A stretch of DNA of 64,000 nucleotides from NCBI RefSeq assembly GCF_030272615.1, contig NC_081413.1:610512709-610576708 (forward strand), in the 5' to 3' direction. Under the pieces are notes generated by a model, which saw nothing but the letters and a program-made list of their open reading frames with translations, did not search any database and was not told the origin of the DNA. This DNA is from Cryptomeria japonica. Lineage: Eukaryota > Streptophyta > Pinopsida > Cupressales > Cupressaceae. Each line of letters starts with the position of its first letter. Position 1 is the stretch's first letter. Below, in pieces: positions 34,277 through 47,312 of the stretch. The translations under genes were made by a program, and so were the position numbers.

Positions 34277-35401
34277 TCAATTTGATGAAGAGACTTCTGC
34301 TGGTGGAGTGCTACTCTGTCCTGCCGGTGAAGTGTTGCTTGGTTCTACCGGTGGAGGAGTATTCCTATCCATATTCAGTTTTGACTTCTTGATCCATTGT
34401 TTTGAAAATTCTTGCTTAACTTCTTCAACTTTTTCTTTACCTTTCAAACTAGGACCTTTGTTGTCTGCCGATGAGGACTTTCTTCTACAAAATTTAGCAA
34501 TATGCCCAATTTTGTTACATGCATAACAAGTCACATTATTTTTCTGAATAGCCTTTTCATAACCTATGTCGGCTTGTGTTCTGCATTGATTAGATAAGTG
34601 TACAAATCTTCTACAAACATAACATCTCACATTCATTTTGCAATTTTCAGAGTTATGACCAACTTTGTTGCATTTTGAACATTGACCGGTGGGTGCATTG
34701 GTATTCTGATAGTTTCTAGATCTACATTCATTTTCTCTATGACCATACTTATTACAGTTAAAGCATTTGCCATTGAATTTATAAGCAGTAGGTTGCCTTA
34801 CCGATTTACTATGATCTTGTGTGTTTGTAGTACCGGAGCTTTCACCAACTTCAAAGCCAATTCCAAAAGTGTCACCTTTAGGTTTTTGATTCTTCAGCAA
34901 GTTACCAAGTTCCTCTGAGCTTTTCTTGAATTTTTCTTTATGTTGATTTGCAGTATCTAGTTCTCTTTCTAAGACTTCTTTCTGCCTCATCAGTTCATTT
35001 GAGTCATTCTGAGTGTGCATCAGATCTGTCTTCAACAAATCATTTTCATAGCTAAGTCTTGTGTTCTCATTTGCAGCATCACTTAGTCTTCTGGTCAAAT
35101 TTTCTTCATTCTTCTTTCTAGCTTCAATTTCTTTACAAAATCTCATAATCATATCCTGCATCTCATTCTTTGTTGTCATGTTCTCTTGCTTCAGCTTGTT
35201 TATCATATCATTAAGAGTTTATTTTTCATCATTCTCATTTTGCATCTTTTCACAAATTTCTCTTCTCTTGTTTCTTGAAATAGTAAGATTCTCTTGAAGT
35301 GCTTGAATAATATCCTTAGTAGCCTTTAGATCATCTTCAAGTTTGATATTTTTCAATTTTTCTGCATCATAGTCTGAGAGACCTCCTTCAAGTTGCTTCA
35401 T
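34277..35401 (-). pseudogene. ORF1 of pol-less element: coiled coil plus four CCHC knuckles (copy 1)
   Basis: The probable start is the ATG at 35401 (MKQLEGGLSDYDAEKLKNIK), 70 bp from the PBS. One TAA at about 35219 breaks an otherwise open frame of about 375 codons. The first half is a heptad-rich coiled coil (NENLTRRLSDAANENTRLSY and following). Then four CCHC zinc knuckles: CFNCNKYGHRENEC (about 34770-34729), CSKCNKVGHNSENC (34681-34640), CYVCRRFVHLSNQC (34625-34584) and CYACNKIGHIAKFC (34530-34489), and a Pro/Ser-rich tail. It resembles the C-terminal part of copia gag (coiled coil and nucleocapsid) without the usual N-terminal gag domain. Nucleic-acid binding and packaging are the likely role, by inference. 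Confidence 0.85.
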
Positions 35402-35470
35402 CAGATTTTCTATCTCTATCAGTGTCAAGATCTTCCTCAAGTTGTTAGGCTTCTGAAAATAGAGGACCAA

Positions 35471-35483
35471 GCTCTGATACCAA
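35471..35483 (-). other. PBS of pol-less copy 1
   Basis: TTGGTATCAGAGC on the minus strand, 1 nt inside the LTR, the same initiator-methionine type as in copy 2 (48156) and in the gypsy element (1471). Confidence 0.95.
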
Positions 35484-35484
35484 T

Positions 35485-36288
35485 TGTTAGGATTCCCACA
35501 GATACTGAGAGGGGGGGTGAATCAGTATCTAACCGGTTATAGATTTTTCTTAACTTAAAACATGTAGAGCATATTAATACTGTGTACCAGTAAGCAGAAA
35601 GTAATGCAATAAATAGAGATAAAAACAACCACATGAAAAACACACCATAACACAAGGATTTAACAAGGAAACCTAGTTTGGGAAAAACCTCGGTGGGATT
35701 TGTGACCCACAATATTCACTTACTAGCCAATAAGAGAATATTACTGCTACAAGAGGGGCCTGCACATGCAGGAAGGCCAACTGCCTAGAGCTCACTACTC
35801 AAATACAAAATAGAAAGTCTCACTGAATTACAAAAATGGATTATATAAATCTAGTGTCTTGTACTGCTTCAAGATAGCATCTATAATGCCAGATCCAGTA
35901 CCAGTTTCTGCTCTGCTTTTTACATGAACCCTTAACCTATAATTCGCATTATAGGTCTACCTTATTTCACCTAAAATATAGTCTCCTTCTATATCAAAAT
36001 GTTCTACAATGATCTCTCTTATATAAGAATCATTTTACAACTTGCCAAGTTGGCTTACAAAGATTTTACAATAATAAACAAAATATATAAACAATAAAAA
36101 TCTTGTCGGCTTCTATGCCGGTATGCTTCCTTTCACTACCAGTGCCGGTGATGTGAGTGTTGGTGTAGAGTCTGATCTTGCTAGTGCCAGTGGAATTCCC
36201 TGCCAGTGTCATAGGATTGTAAGGTTGCCATCAATGAAAAAACATTCAAACACCTACAATGTCTCATTGGAGTGTGCATATGCCAACA
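35485..36288 (-). repeat. 5' LTR of pol-less copy 1
   Basis: Starts TGTTAGGATTCCCACAGATACTGAG and ends TGCATATGCCAACA on the plus strand, 804 bp. It abuts the PBS on its left and the target duplication ATATG on its right. Confidence 0.94.
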
Positions 36289-36293
36289 ATATG

Positions 36294-37188
36294 TAGGTAG
36301 GGTAAAGATACAATATTTCACACATAAAGGATATACACTCAAAGCATAACTCTCATTCTACATGATATCTATATCACAAATATAACCTTCCCAACATTAT
36401 CATTTATCCATTTTACTAGAATTCCCAATTCGAATAAGGTAAGGAAGTAGCACCATTTCTATGTTTTCACTAACCAAACACAATATTCTTATAGTTCTTA
36501 ACAATTACACACAAGTTTTGCAAAGCTAAGACTTCTATTTTTTCAAAATAAAATGGAACCACAAAAGAATAATTTCCTATTCTCTATAAACATTCTACAT
36601 GCAGTGATAAGATTATCTTAATCAATACTTCTTCCCCATCATGATCTATCAAACACCTAAACCATATGGACTACCTATAGAGTATATGCAAAAAGTATTC
36701 CATTTACTTACTTACTTGACATGATGCACTAATACGCAAAACAAAACACTTTGGTCTTCAATGCAGAATGAAACATACATTCCTTAATAAATGCCTCATA
36801 ATATTCATTAACAAACAATTAAATATTTCTATTTTATTTCAAATACATAATTTAGTAGCATTTCTATGAATCTTATAACTGGATAGAGAGAAGAGGGAGA
36901 AAATTTTGATAGTCAACCAATTCATACATATGCACGTAAACCAACAAGATCACACAAAGTATGTTTAAATTTCTCCCTATATGCCTATCATCTTTATTGT
37001 ACTATTTTTCATTTCACTACCAATATAGAAGAATGCAAATTGGCTTATCATGATATTTCCTTATATTAAAGATGCTACTAATGTCCTAATTTCTAGATGA
37101 GATAAATAAAAACAATCTTTCCTTACATACTCACCCTTTAGAAAAACACTCACTACTCGTAATTGATAAAAATACATCATTAACTATG
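36294..37188. other. AT-rich interior, continuation of 28115-29668
   Basis: No gene supported. It matches the stretch left of 43012 in words such as ATAGAGAGAAGAGGGAGAAAA (36892 and 42153), so both lie on the internal side of TGTAATG repeats. Confidence 0.5.
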
Positions 37189-39345
37189 TGTAATGACTGC
37201 CAAAATAACCTAGAGAAATAAAACAAAATCTACTAACAAAAAAGAGATAATTTTTTCTTTTTCTTTTAAGATAACCATTACAACTACGTTATTACTAGTA
37301 TTTATTAATGAAATGTTACTACCATTATTCATCAATGAATCATTAACTATATACATGAATACATAAATCAACAAGAACATAACCATAGAATCATATTACA
37401 CAAGCTGAATAACCATTTAACCATTAACATAACTCTATATAAACTCATACAATTCAAATACATTCCCTAGGGTATCTCACCATCACTACTTGAAAAAATT
37501 TTAACATATCACATATTCATCTTAGAACGTCATATTCTATTATCCATATATTCATTTACTTTCCATAAAACTATGACAAATCCTTAACACATATGCATAA
37601 ATTAGTCACATAACATACTTTTTAGATTTTTTTAGAAACTACCAAATCAAATACTCCTAATATCCATTCTTTCATTTAGCATAAAAGCATCAAAGATCAC
37701 ATAACCATTTTCTTCAATAAGACTAGATTATCCCTTAAGTTTCATTACATACCTCTAAGATAACTAGCTCATTTACCTAAGCAACATAATCCATTTCATC
37801 TAGATAATTTTTATTCCTTAAATAAGATTTATAATAGCAACCACTATTCTTCCAACTTAATTTTTATAAGATTATACATACAATATTATCTTACAATTTC
37901 AATGTATAAATACTCTACCTCTTCCACATAGAACTCATAATCTAATATTATGTAATGAAAACCCGATACATCAATAAATGTACAATGAGAATTCCTTATA
38001 AACTACAACATCATATTCTCTTTTCAATTACATCAACAAATACATGAAGATACATAACTTAGGGACACATAATATCTTCTACAAATACAAATCATCATGA
38101 TACAATGTTCTCTATTCCAAGTACATAGAAATCAGCGCCAAAGAATATCCACATAATGAAGAATCCAAGAATCCAGTCTATGCATGCTAACATCCAAGAA
38201 GAAGAATATCCCAATGGAAGAAGGCGTCAAACCACCCGACCATGTGGAACCAAATAGGAACCACCCCCCATGCTAGGAGTTGACATAAAGTTCCAACCCA
38301 CACTCAAGACCTAATATGACACCTAACAACCATAAGATACAACATGACATCACAAGACTCCAACATAAGAATACAACAACCAAATCATATCACATGTCTA
38401 AATCAAAGCAACCAAACTTCCACAGGCATAATCAACAAATCAAGGCATATGGATAATGCACACATGTAGGGAAAGAGTGTCATCACATGTTATCCTCATA
38501 AAAGAAGGGGCCAAGCATCACCCTGATAGACATGTGGAACCATCTCAACCTTGGAGCCATTCAAGGGAGATTGGTTTACCACTCCAACGGACTTCCCAAG
38601 TTCATCTCGAGCGCACATGCTTTTAGGGCTATGAGGTGGGGCCATAAAACCAATTATTATCTTGTTTAGTGAATTCCTAGATACCCAAACCCACTACTCA
38701 ATTATTAATATTATCACTTGTAATTATAGGAAAACTCTTCATGTGGTTCCAACAAGTCTAGACCCCCTCCTAGAGGCCTAATGCTCAAGACCTTGGTCCA
38801 CACATGCAAAAGCCCACTCTCCCACCATGGACCATAACCATAGGGTAAAACACAACATGATAACAACATGAAGCTAAACATGGAGAGCATCTAAAAGTCA
38901 TTACAAATTTGATATAACCGTATCACAAAGATAGCCATCAACATACAACCAAGAGCCACTTAACAAGGATCAAGCCATAAGCTCATAATGCCAAAATCCA
39001 ACAATAAAGAGAGCCTCAAGAATGCCAAATACACATAAATAGGGGCAATACATGAATCCAATAACATAGAATGATCCTCCACAGCGATGCACAACATAAC
39101 CTCTCGTAGGAGCTACAATTAACCATCCTCAACAATAAGGAATCACTCAACTTGCTGGAGTAATATATCAAAACCTCAACGGAAAAGCACAAAACCACTT
39201 GTTGGAGCCCAAATGGATTCACACACATCACAAATGAAAGGAATGGTTCCCCAAAACCATCAAACATAACAAAACAAGCCTCTAGAATGAAGACCAAGTA
39301 GAGAAATCAATGGAGGGACTTAGTAACCAACCCAGAAATTTGTTG
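37189..39345 (-). repeat. 2.1-kb TGTAATG repeat, copy A
   Basis: Starts TGTAATGACTGCCAAAATAACC and runs in direct orientation parallel to 43012-45122 with only scattered differences (for example AACCACCCCCCATGCTAGGAG and CATGTGGAACCATCTCAACC in both). Non-coding. Likely an LTR; the right end cannot be fixed because copy B is cut off at 45122. Confidence 0.8.
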
Positions 39346-41605
39346 ACACTAATTTGGCGCTATTGTAGTCCAGATTAGCGCTATTGTTCTATGTTTTAAT
39401 GCTATTGTAGCAGGGGACCAACTCAAGAAAAATGGGATACAAAAATACTCAAATTTGCCTGGATTCAAGCACGTGCCTTACAATGACATAAATACAGCCC
39501 AGAAGTCAATAAAAGCCAATAAGAAATGAAAACAAATTCTTGTTAAGGCCAATAATACAATGCATCCAAGAATTAAAACATATACTGACAATAACTTGCA
39601 TAGAAAAGATTATAGACATAGCCACTCCATATCTAATCAAACCAAATGGACACAAGATAAGGTATGCAACAACAAATAAACCTCACAAAACCAACCATTA
39701 CCACAATGCATCAACATATCAACATACACAAATGCCCTTCTCCGGCATTATATTATTTATAAAATTATATGTCATACACCTATATGAGAGAAATTTGAAT
39801 AATCTACCTTCAAGTCCAAATTAAATCAAGAGAATCTTGCAATCACTAGAAATCTATATCCTATAATCTCAAGGAAATCCAGATTTTTAGCATCCAAACT
39901 ACTCAATTTCTACCATGTTTCCACTATGCTACTCTGATACAAACATTCACACATCTTTCATCTAGTCAAATTATTTAAAAACACTCTAATCCATTAATTA
40001 TGCATTATATCTATGTGTAAGAACTCATTGAAGGTATGAAATCAATAGTTCTTTTGCATTAAACTATTTCATATGTTACAGCCTTCTCAAATCCAAATGA
40101 ATTTCTATCTAACATTCCATAAAATCCTAAAAGTTATATGTACATTTCATCTCATTAACATATTTCATTTATTTAACTGATACTAACATTATCTAAATGT
40201 TCCTTAAGTCTAGTGCACTTCTCTGTGGTGTCCTCCCTTACACACACTATCAAAGGTTTGAAATGAACATAATAGAAACAACACTTGACTCATGACGAGG
40301 GCCCATAATAATTCAACATTCAGAATGACGACTATGGATGAAAAAAGAATAAAGTCAAAGGAAAGATCATTAAATCCAACATAAAATCATGAAAAGAAAG
40401 AAAATTTGCCAGCAAAATCAATCAAGAAATAAAATGTGACAATTGCCACCACAAGAACAAAATAAATGGAAGAAGAAATTAGTGGTCAGTCCTAAAGTAA
40501 AGAAATCCAAAAATCAAATTAACTCAAACTATACTTCACACAACTCACAAAAATAACCAACTAATCCAAATCTACATCACGAGGTGACCAATATTGATCA
40601 CACCAAAGGGAGTAACCACTACACAACACCCAAGGGTACAACACCCTGAATGTGTTAGAGAGTATCTGCCAAACATTTAAAACCATAAGTATTTTTTTAT
40701 CTATATTCATTTTAATGTAATACAATCCTTTACGATATTCTAGACAAGTATCCTTCATGAAAGATAACATATGCAAGGAGGAAATAAGGTGCCTCATACA
40801 TTCACAAGGAATACAGTCATACATGATTAATATTCAAGATATCCTATCTATAAATTGATCATATTTATCGAGTTATAATAGAAACAAATGCTAGAACTTC
40901 AATTAGTCACTTGATGAACTATAACATACACCATTTCAAGATCAATGCTCAATAAATAGCATGCAGAAGATCAGAATGTTCTACATGATGCCATTGAACA
41001 ATTTAATCAATCATATATTCACAAAAGTAAATTACCCATAACAAATAATTCTCATTATTTTAGGCAAAATTTAATATCAGATCTCAATCACTCCCACTCC
41101 AACCACCTATGATCATTTACCAACATACCCTTATCTATTCAATTATCTATATTAAGAATAAAACTAGATATCATAGCCTTATATACAACTTACTTTATTT
41201 GCATTTTCATTTCTTGTCACACAAATTCAAGTACATGCTTGCATTGTTCTATTCAAACTCATCTCCTATCACCATTTAACTATAATCATTCATAGACTAA
41301 GTATTTTCAGTAATTCAAGAAAAATTATAATTTAGAGTCATAATACAACTTCATACAATTTATTACCAATCCATCCTAATAGAATTCGTTAAGAAACCAC
41401 TTTCTCAAAATTCAAGTAAGGTAAGGATATAGCATCTTTTCTCAATCTATCCATTTGATCAAGCAAAATATTTCATCAAAACCGCACAACTCCTACTCAA
41501 AGATGATTTTTATCTTGCAAAACCAAATAAAGACACAATGGTATGATTTAATTTTCCTATGCATGCAATGCACCAATATTTACTTCATTTAGCACACATA
41601 TTATA
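39346..41605. other. AT-rich interior between repeats A and B
   Basis: No gene supported. 39345-39420 has three GCTATTGTAG/GCGCTATTG words. 40200-40745 is related to 29110-29660. Confidence 0.5.
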
Positions 41606-41923
41606 ACATGATCTTTTAACCTTTTTTTTTTTAAATAGAAATAATTCCTGGTAAAATTTTTAACATGACTGGCGATGCTGGCATGACACGCCCTCTAGCT
41701 CCACGTGAAACGCTTTTGACCTGGAGCTATGAACCGGCGAGGCCACAACTAGAGGACCTCATCCCCACACTTCACTTGTTCAAACCCGCGAGCACAACGA
41801 CCCAGCGAAGACACAAGGCTTGCGAGCACAATGGCCCAACAGGGGTTTGAACCTTGGTGGTCGCTTCACCAACGAAGTGTTTTAACTATGACACTACATG
41901 TCCGAAGACATGATATTTCAACC
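41606..41923 (-). mobile_element. tRNA-derived SINE with 16-bp target duplication
   Basis: The body is 41622-41907 (286 bp), read right to left. The 5' part has an A-box-like TAGTGTCATAGTTAAA (about 41898-41880) and a perfect B box GGTTCAAACCC (41853-41843), the internal pol III promoter spacing of a tRNA. The 3' end is an A-run (T-run at 41622-41632 on the plus strand). It is flanked by ACATGATCTTTTAACC (41606-41621) and ACATGATATTTCAACC (41908-41923), 14 of 16 bases alike, the signature of LINE-mediated insertion. Inside, GCGAGCACAA-GCCCA occurs twice (about 41789 and 41823). No tRNA fold with an anticodon is retained. Confidence 0.85.
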
Positions 41924-43011
41924 TATTAGTTAGTAAAAAATTTATACATTTTTTATGAAAAGATATTCTATCTAACTAATTCTTCTTCAAACAAAAAACA
42001 TGAATGCAATGCATAAATTTTGATCTTTGGGGCATATTTATTCCATCCAAACTTCCCTTTTAATGTATTCAAAATCATATTTGCCATTGAGTATTCAATG
42101 CTTCTACTTAGTGTTAAGAATCTCTTAAGTTCTATAAATCTTTTATCCAAATAGAGAGAAGAGGGAGAAAAGCATTGTCAAACAATCAATATATGCACAC
42201 CAAAATTGTATGTGGACAATTTTAATTTTCCTAGACATGCCATATTTATTGTATCATGCAGATATTTACATCATTTTCTAAGATATGCAAATTCAACCTC
42301 CCATAAGGTCTCCTAACATTACAATTGCAACTAGAAATATCAAGTCCTTATTGAAAGATATGATTTACTCAAACAATATTTTCTTAAATGCAGGTTCACA
42401 CACATATATAAACACCTGATAGTTCTATTTGGTATCCACGGAACACCAATTAACTCTTTACATTTTATGAAGAAGTGTAAGGGAAGGAGAAGCTACTATT
42501 TTCTATCTACTGATGCAACTCATGTAAATTCTTCTATTTCTCATGATGAACTACACTAAATCATTCTTATATGCATAATACAAACACTTCATCTTACTAT
42601 TCATAAGAAAATCTTAATGTAACAAGATAATTAGTTAAGAGAACACACAAAATTTTCTCTCATTCTATAGCATAATCATTTATATAAGGAAAACAACCTC
42701 TAATACTCAGGTAAGCACTATAAATTATAAAGAAAGCAAAACCACTTAGAATCATATATACATCACTCACATTCAAGAGACATGCATAAGAAATGAATAC
42801 ACATATTGCACACAAGTAAGATTTCTAGAAGAGCTTAGGGAGATACACAAAGCATAAACATATAACATCTCCTAAGTTCCAATGGCATTTTCCCTCACAA
42901 ATCACAAAGAACAACTCAATTCAATAGAACATTATAGTACACCATGCAAGGCCAAGAGCAACAACCTTAACTAGAAATCCCAGTGTTTACAACACAAGCT
43001 CTAATACTAGA
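41924..43011. other. AT-rich interior, with PBS-like site at its right end
   Basis: No gene supported. At 42998-43010 the minus strand reads TAGTATTAGAGC, a decayed form of TTGGTATCAGAGC, directly beside the repeat start at 43012. This makes copy B a 5' LTR of a minus-oriented element. Confidence 0.6.
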
Positions 43012-45122
43012 TGTAATGCCTGCCAAAATACCCTAGAGAAATAAACCAAAATCTACTAACAAAAAGGAGATAAATTTTTATTTTTCTTTTAAGCTAACCA
43101 TTACAACTATGTTATTACTAGTTAATGCAACATTACTACCATTATCCATCAATGAATCGTTAACTATATACATGAATACATAAATCAACAAGAACCTAAC
43201 CATATAATCATATTACACAAGCATAATAACCATTTAACCATTAACATAACTCTATATAAACTCATACAATGTAAATCCATTCCCTAGGGTATCTCAATGT
43301 CACTACTTGACAAAATCTTAACATATCACATATTCATCTTAGAACATCATATTCTATTATCCATCTATTCATTTACTTTCCATACAACTATGACAAATCC
43401 TTAACACATATGCATAAATTAGTCACATAACATACTTTTTAGATTCTTTTAGAAACTACCAAATCAAATACTCCTAATATCCATTCTTTCATTCATCATA
43501 AAAGCATCAAAAATCACATAACCATTCTCTTTAATAAGACTAGATTATCCTTTATGTTTCATTACATACCTCTATGATAACTAGCTCATTTACCTAAGCA
43601 ACATAATCCATTTCATCTAGATAATTTCCATTCCTTAAATAAGATTTATAATAGTAACCACTATTCTTCCAACTTAATTTCCATAAGATTATGCATACAA
43701 TTCCATCTTACAATTTCAATGTATAAATACTAACTCTACCTTTTCCACATAGAACTCATAATCTAACATTACGTAATGAATACCCAATACATCAATGAAT
43801 GTACAATGAGAACTCCTTCTAAACTACAACATCATATTCCCTTTTCAATTACATCAACAAATATATGAAGATACATAACTTAGGGACACATAATATCTTC
43901 TACAAATACATATCATCATGATACAACTTTTTCTATTCCAAGTACACATAAATAAACGCCAAAGAATATCCACATAATGACGAATCCAAGAAGAAGAATA
44001 TCCCTATGGAAGAAGGAATCAAACCACCCGACCATGTGGAACCAAATAGGAACCACCCCCCATGCTAGGAGATGAAATAAGGTTCCAACCCACACTCAAG
44101 ACCTAATATGACACCTAACAACCATAAGATACAACATGACATCACAAGACTCCAACATAAGATTACAACAACCAAATCATATCACATGTCTAAATCAAAG
44201 CAACCAAACTTCCACAGGCATAATCAACAAATCAAGGCATATGGATAATGGACACATGTAGGGAAAGAGTGTCATCACATGCTATCCTCACAATGGGCCA
44301 AGTCTCACCCTGATAGACATGTGGAACCATCTCAACCTTGGAGCCATTCAAGGGAGATTGGTTTACCACTCCAATGGTCTTCCCAAGCTCATCCCGAGTG
44401 CGCATGCTTCTAGGGCTATGAGGTGGGGCCATAAAACCAATTATTATCTTGCTTAGTGAATTCCTAGATACCCAAAACCACTAATCAATTATTAATATTA
44501 TAACTTGTAATTACAAGAAAACTCTTCATGTGGTTCCAACAAGTCTAGACCCCCTTCTAGAGGCCTAATGCTCAAGACCCTAGTCCACAAATGAAAGAGC
44601 CCACTCTCCCACCATGGACCATAACCATAGGGTAAAACACAACACAATAACAACATGAAGCTCAAAATGGAAAGCATCTAAAATTCATTACAAAACCGAT
44701 ACAACCGAATCACAAAGATAGCCATCAACATACAACCAAGAGCCACTTAACAAGGATCAAGCCATAAGCTCATAATGCCAAAATGCAACAATAAAGAGAG
44801 CCTCAAGAATGTCAAATACACATAAATAGGGGCAATATATGAATCCAATAACATAGAATGATCCTCCATAGCGAGGCACAACATAACCTCTCGTTGGAGC
44901 TACAATTAACCATCCGCAACAACAAGGATTCACTCAACTTGCTAGAGCAACATATCAAAACCTCAACGAATAAGGACAAAACCACTTGTTGGAGCCCAAA
45001 TGGATTCACACACATCACAAATAAATGGCACAATGCCCCAAAACCATCAAACATAACAAAACAATCCTCTAGAATGAAGACCAAGCAAAGAAATCAACCG
45101 AGGGACTCAGTAACCAACCCAG
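43012..45122 (-). repeat. 2.1-kb TGTAATG repeat, copy B
   Basis: Starts TGTAATGCCTGCCAAAATACCC and parallels copy A to its end at AGTAACCAACCCAG. There it is cut by the LTR of pol-less copy 3. The expected continuation (AAATTTGTTGACAC in copy A) does not reappear in the window. Confidence 0.8.
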
Positions 45123-46411
45123 TATTAGTCCCAATCGGTGCTGAGAGGAGAGGGGTGAATCAACACTTTACCAGTTTTACCCAATTAAAACTTTAATCTT
45201 AAGTTTTTACTAACTTAAAATTCATCAATATAAATAACTATTGCAATAGAATAAGCATGCATGAAAAGATACATAGTAACACCAAGATTTAACTCATGGA
45301 AGCCCAAATGGGAGAAAACCACGGTGTGAGTAGTAACTCACAAAATTTGTACTCTTCTGGAGTACGCCCAGTGAGGAGCCATCCCTATTAGGAGATTACA
45401 AGGACATTATTAGGTGCCACCTGATTAAGGGATTTTGATTCAAGAATGTTATAGCCTTTACCCTACTAAAGGTAGCCTTGTTAAAGGTCTTAAGATCATC
45501 AATTAAGATGACACTAGGATAAGGGATTTTTACAATGGGACCTATTAAAGTCCACCCTATTAAGGGATTTTAGTTGCAATGGTTAGAGAGAAACATAAAG
45601 ATGATCTACTGAAGTGGCTACTGATAGCTTGATCAAATCACACTAAAAATCATACTATATCTACATCGGGTGTGTCTGCTCTACACAACATCGGTTTCCT
45701 AAATATACCTTTGGCTTTGCCCTCTGCCGATTTACTGATTCTCGGCTCTACACTCTATCAGTCCTCTGTCACTTGGCTCTGCACTCTGTTTTAATCCCCC
45801 TATGTTCACTTTCACATATTTTTTTTCGCATTAACAACAACCTCATAAGAATGAGTTATGTGAATTTATTTCCCTTTCAATCTGTCACCAACTTTCCCTC
45901 CAAAACATCATATTCAAAATTTTGTTCCTACACCAAAAATCACTCTCCAAAAATCATTCCAGGAATCTATGTCAAAATAGTCGTTCATGCCAATAAGTTT
46001 GTCGGTTGACTGGAGAAGACAACTGGTTTAATTGGATGCTAACTGAACGTTACCAAGCTTGTCAGTTTCCAACTCTGCCAATGTACCGATCAAGATCTAC
46101 CTAGTTGATTACCTTCTATATACTGATCTATTCACTGTTTAGCCGGTTGACCTCATTTGAACTGGTCTACTCACTGCTAACCAGTTGACCTTATGTGCAC
46201 TGTTTGTCCTCCTGTGTGTCATTCTACTCCCTGCTTACCCTATTTACACATTGCTTAGCTGGTTTACCCTGTTTACACATTTCTTAGCCTATTAACCTCA
46301 ATATACCAGTCTACTTACTGTTGATAGGTTGTGAAGACTTGGAAGATGATGTTGCCAACAATGACAACCATACCATTCATCGGTCATACAAAATGCACTA
46401 GAATGCCAATA
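45123..46411 (-). repeat. 3' LTR of pol-less copy 3
   Basis: Plus-strand ends TATTAGTCCCAATCGG (the terminal TG has become TA) and ATGCCAATA. It has the GAGGAGAGGGGTGAATCAA tail and, at 45410-45590, several TTAAGGGATTTT units that mirror the CCCTTAAC units in the copia LTR at 3170-3470. The PPT GACTCCCCCTTTGG follows at 46412. Confidence 0.8.
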
Positions 46412-47312
46412 GACTCCCCCTTTGGTATTGGTGGCAAATACTTCAAAACTATGTCAGTTTTGGCCTCTATTTTTAACCCCTTTAACTCACAATGTACAAG
46501 TCTCCAAAATTCCCACTTTTGCTATCAATGGCAAAGACTATACAAAAGAATTTTTCAAGGTAAAGCAAAAAGGTCCTTCAAATTTCCTTGAGCTACTTTC
46601 AATGAGGTTTCCCATGAAGATTTTACCTATTTCATGGTGGTGAAGTGTCCATGCATAACTGCAATAAAAACCTCCGTATCATCAGTTGTCTTGCAGTCAG
46701 GTTCACTTATGAGGTGGTTTTCTTCTTTAATTTTCATTTGCATGAAGTTAATAATGGGTACCAGATAGCATTGTAACTCTAACAAACTAAGACCTTATTT
46801 GTCCTCTTCTTCTTTCAACCTTTTGATTTCCTAATTGAGTTGTTTGACCTTGCCAGTGAAAGTTGATGTTGAACTGCTGAAAGGATCAAAAGAGCTTATC
46901 AGATCTTGAATTTCTTTTTGAGTCTGATTCTTTTGTCTTTTGGATCTCTAATGAAATTGGTAAAACTAAAAGATTTGACCAGTAATTGACCAACTTCCTG
47001 AAGTATATTTCTAACTTCTTATGTTAGGGTAGAGAGGGAAACTTTTCCAACTGATATGTGTTCCATTAAATTATCTCCTCTCTTTGATTCATATTGCCTT
47101 ACTACAACCTTCTCTAGATCGGTTGCCTCAGAACCGATTGTTGTAACAAGAGTATTTAACTGATCAATGATGGGAGCAATATTATCAACAACAATGTTAG
47201 GGATTAGGTCAGAGAGAATTATCTTAGAAGAATTGAGAATTCTTTCCTTCTTTTTCTTTGCTCTTAACTTAGCCTTTTCTGCTTGAATTTTCAGTTTTTT
47301 TTAAACCGTCAT
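46412..47312 (-). pseudogene. ORF2 C-terminal part of pol-less copy 3
   Basis: Minus-strand reader interrupted by stops: KLKIQAEKAKLRAKKKKERI (about 47290-47230), PIIDQLNTLVTTIGSEATDL, and coiled-coil-like stretches down to about 46650. It continues the ORF2 that breaks off at 53979; the two halves were separated by insertion of copy 2. It is broken by several stops and has no complete frame. Confidence 0.7.

Larger units (their letters stand above)
29674..36288 (-). mobile_element. Complete copia-like LTR element without pol (copy 1)
   Basis: LTRs at 29674-30484 and 35485-36288, perfect target duplication ATATG (29669-29673 and 36289-36293), PBS at 35471-35483 and PPT at 30485-30502. Between them only two readers are present, both on the minus strand: ORF1 (coiled coil and four CCHC knuckles) and ORF2 (about 1,090 codons, unassigned). 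There is no protease, integrase, RT or RNase H and no room for them. The PBS, PPT, GATTCACCCCCC tail and TGTTGGCAT LTR start are those of the copia element at 1953-3920, the likely type of helper. Two further copies lie at 47313-53978 and 45123-57640. Confidence 0.93.

Noticed and set aside
30930-35297. Plus-strand ORFs rich in Ser, Phe and Leu
   Set aside because: Shadows of the Lys/Glu-rich coiled coils encoded on the minus strand.
41843-41900. Functional tRNA gene
   Set aside because: A and B boxes are present but no anticodon arm or acceptor stem can be drawn; A-tail and target duplication make it a SINE.
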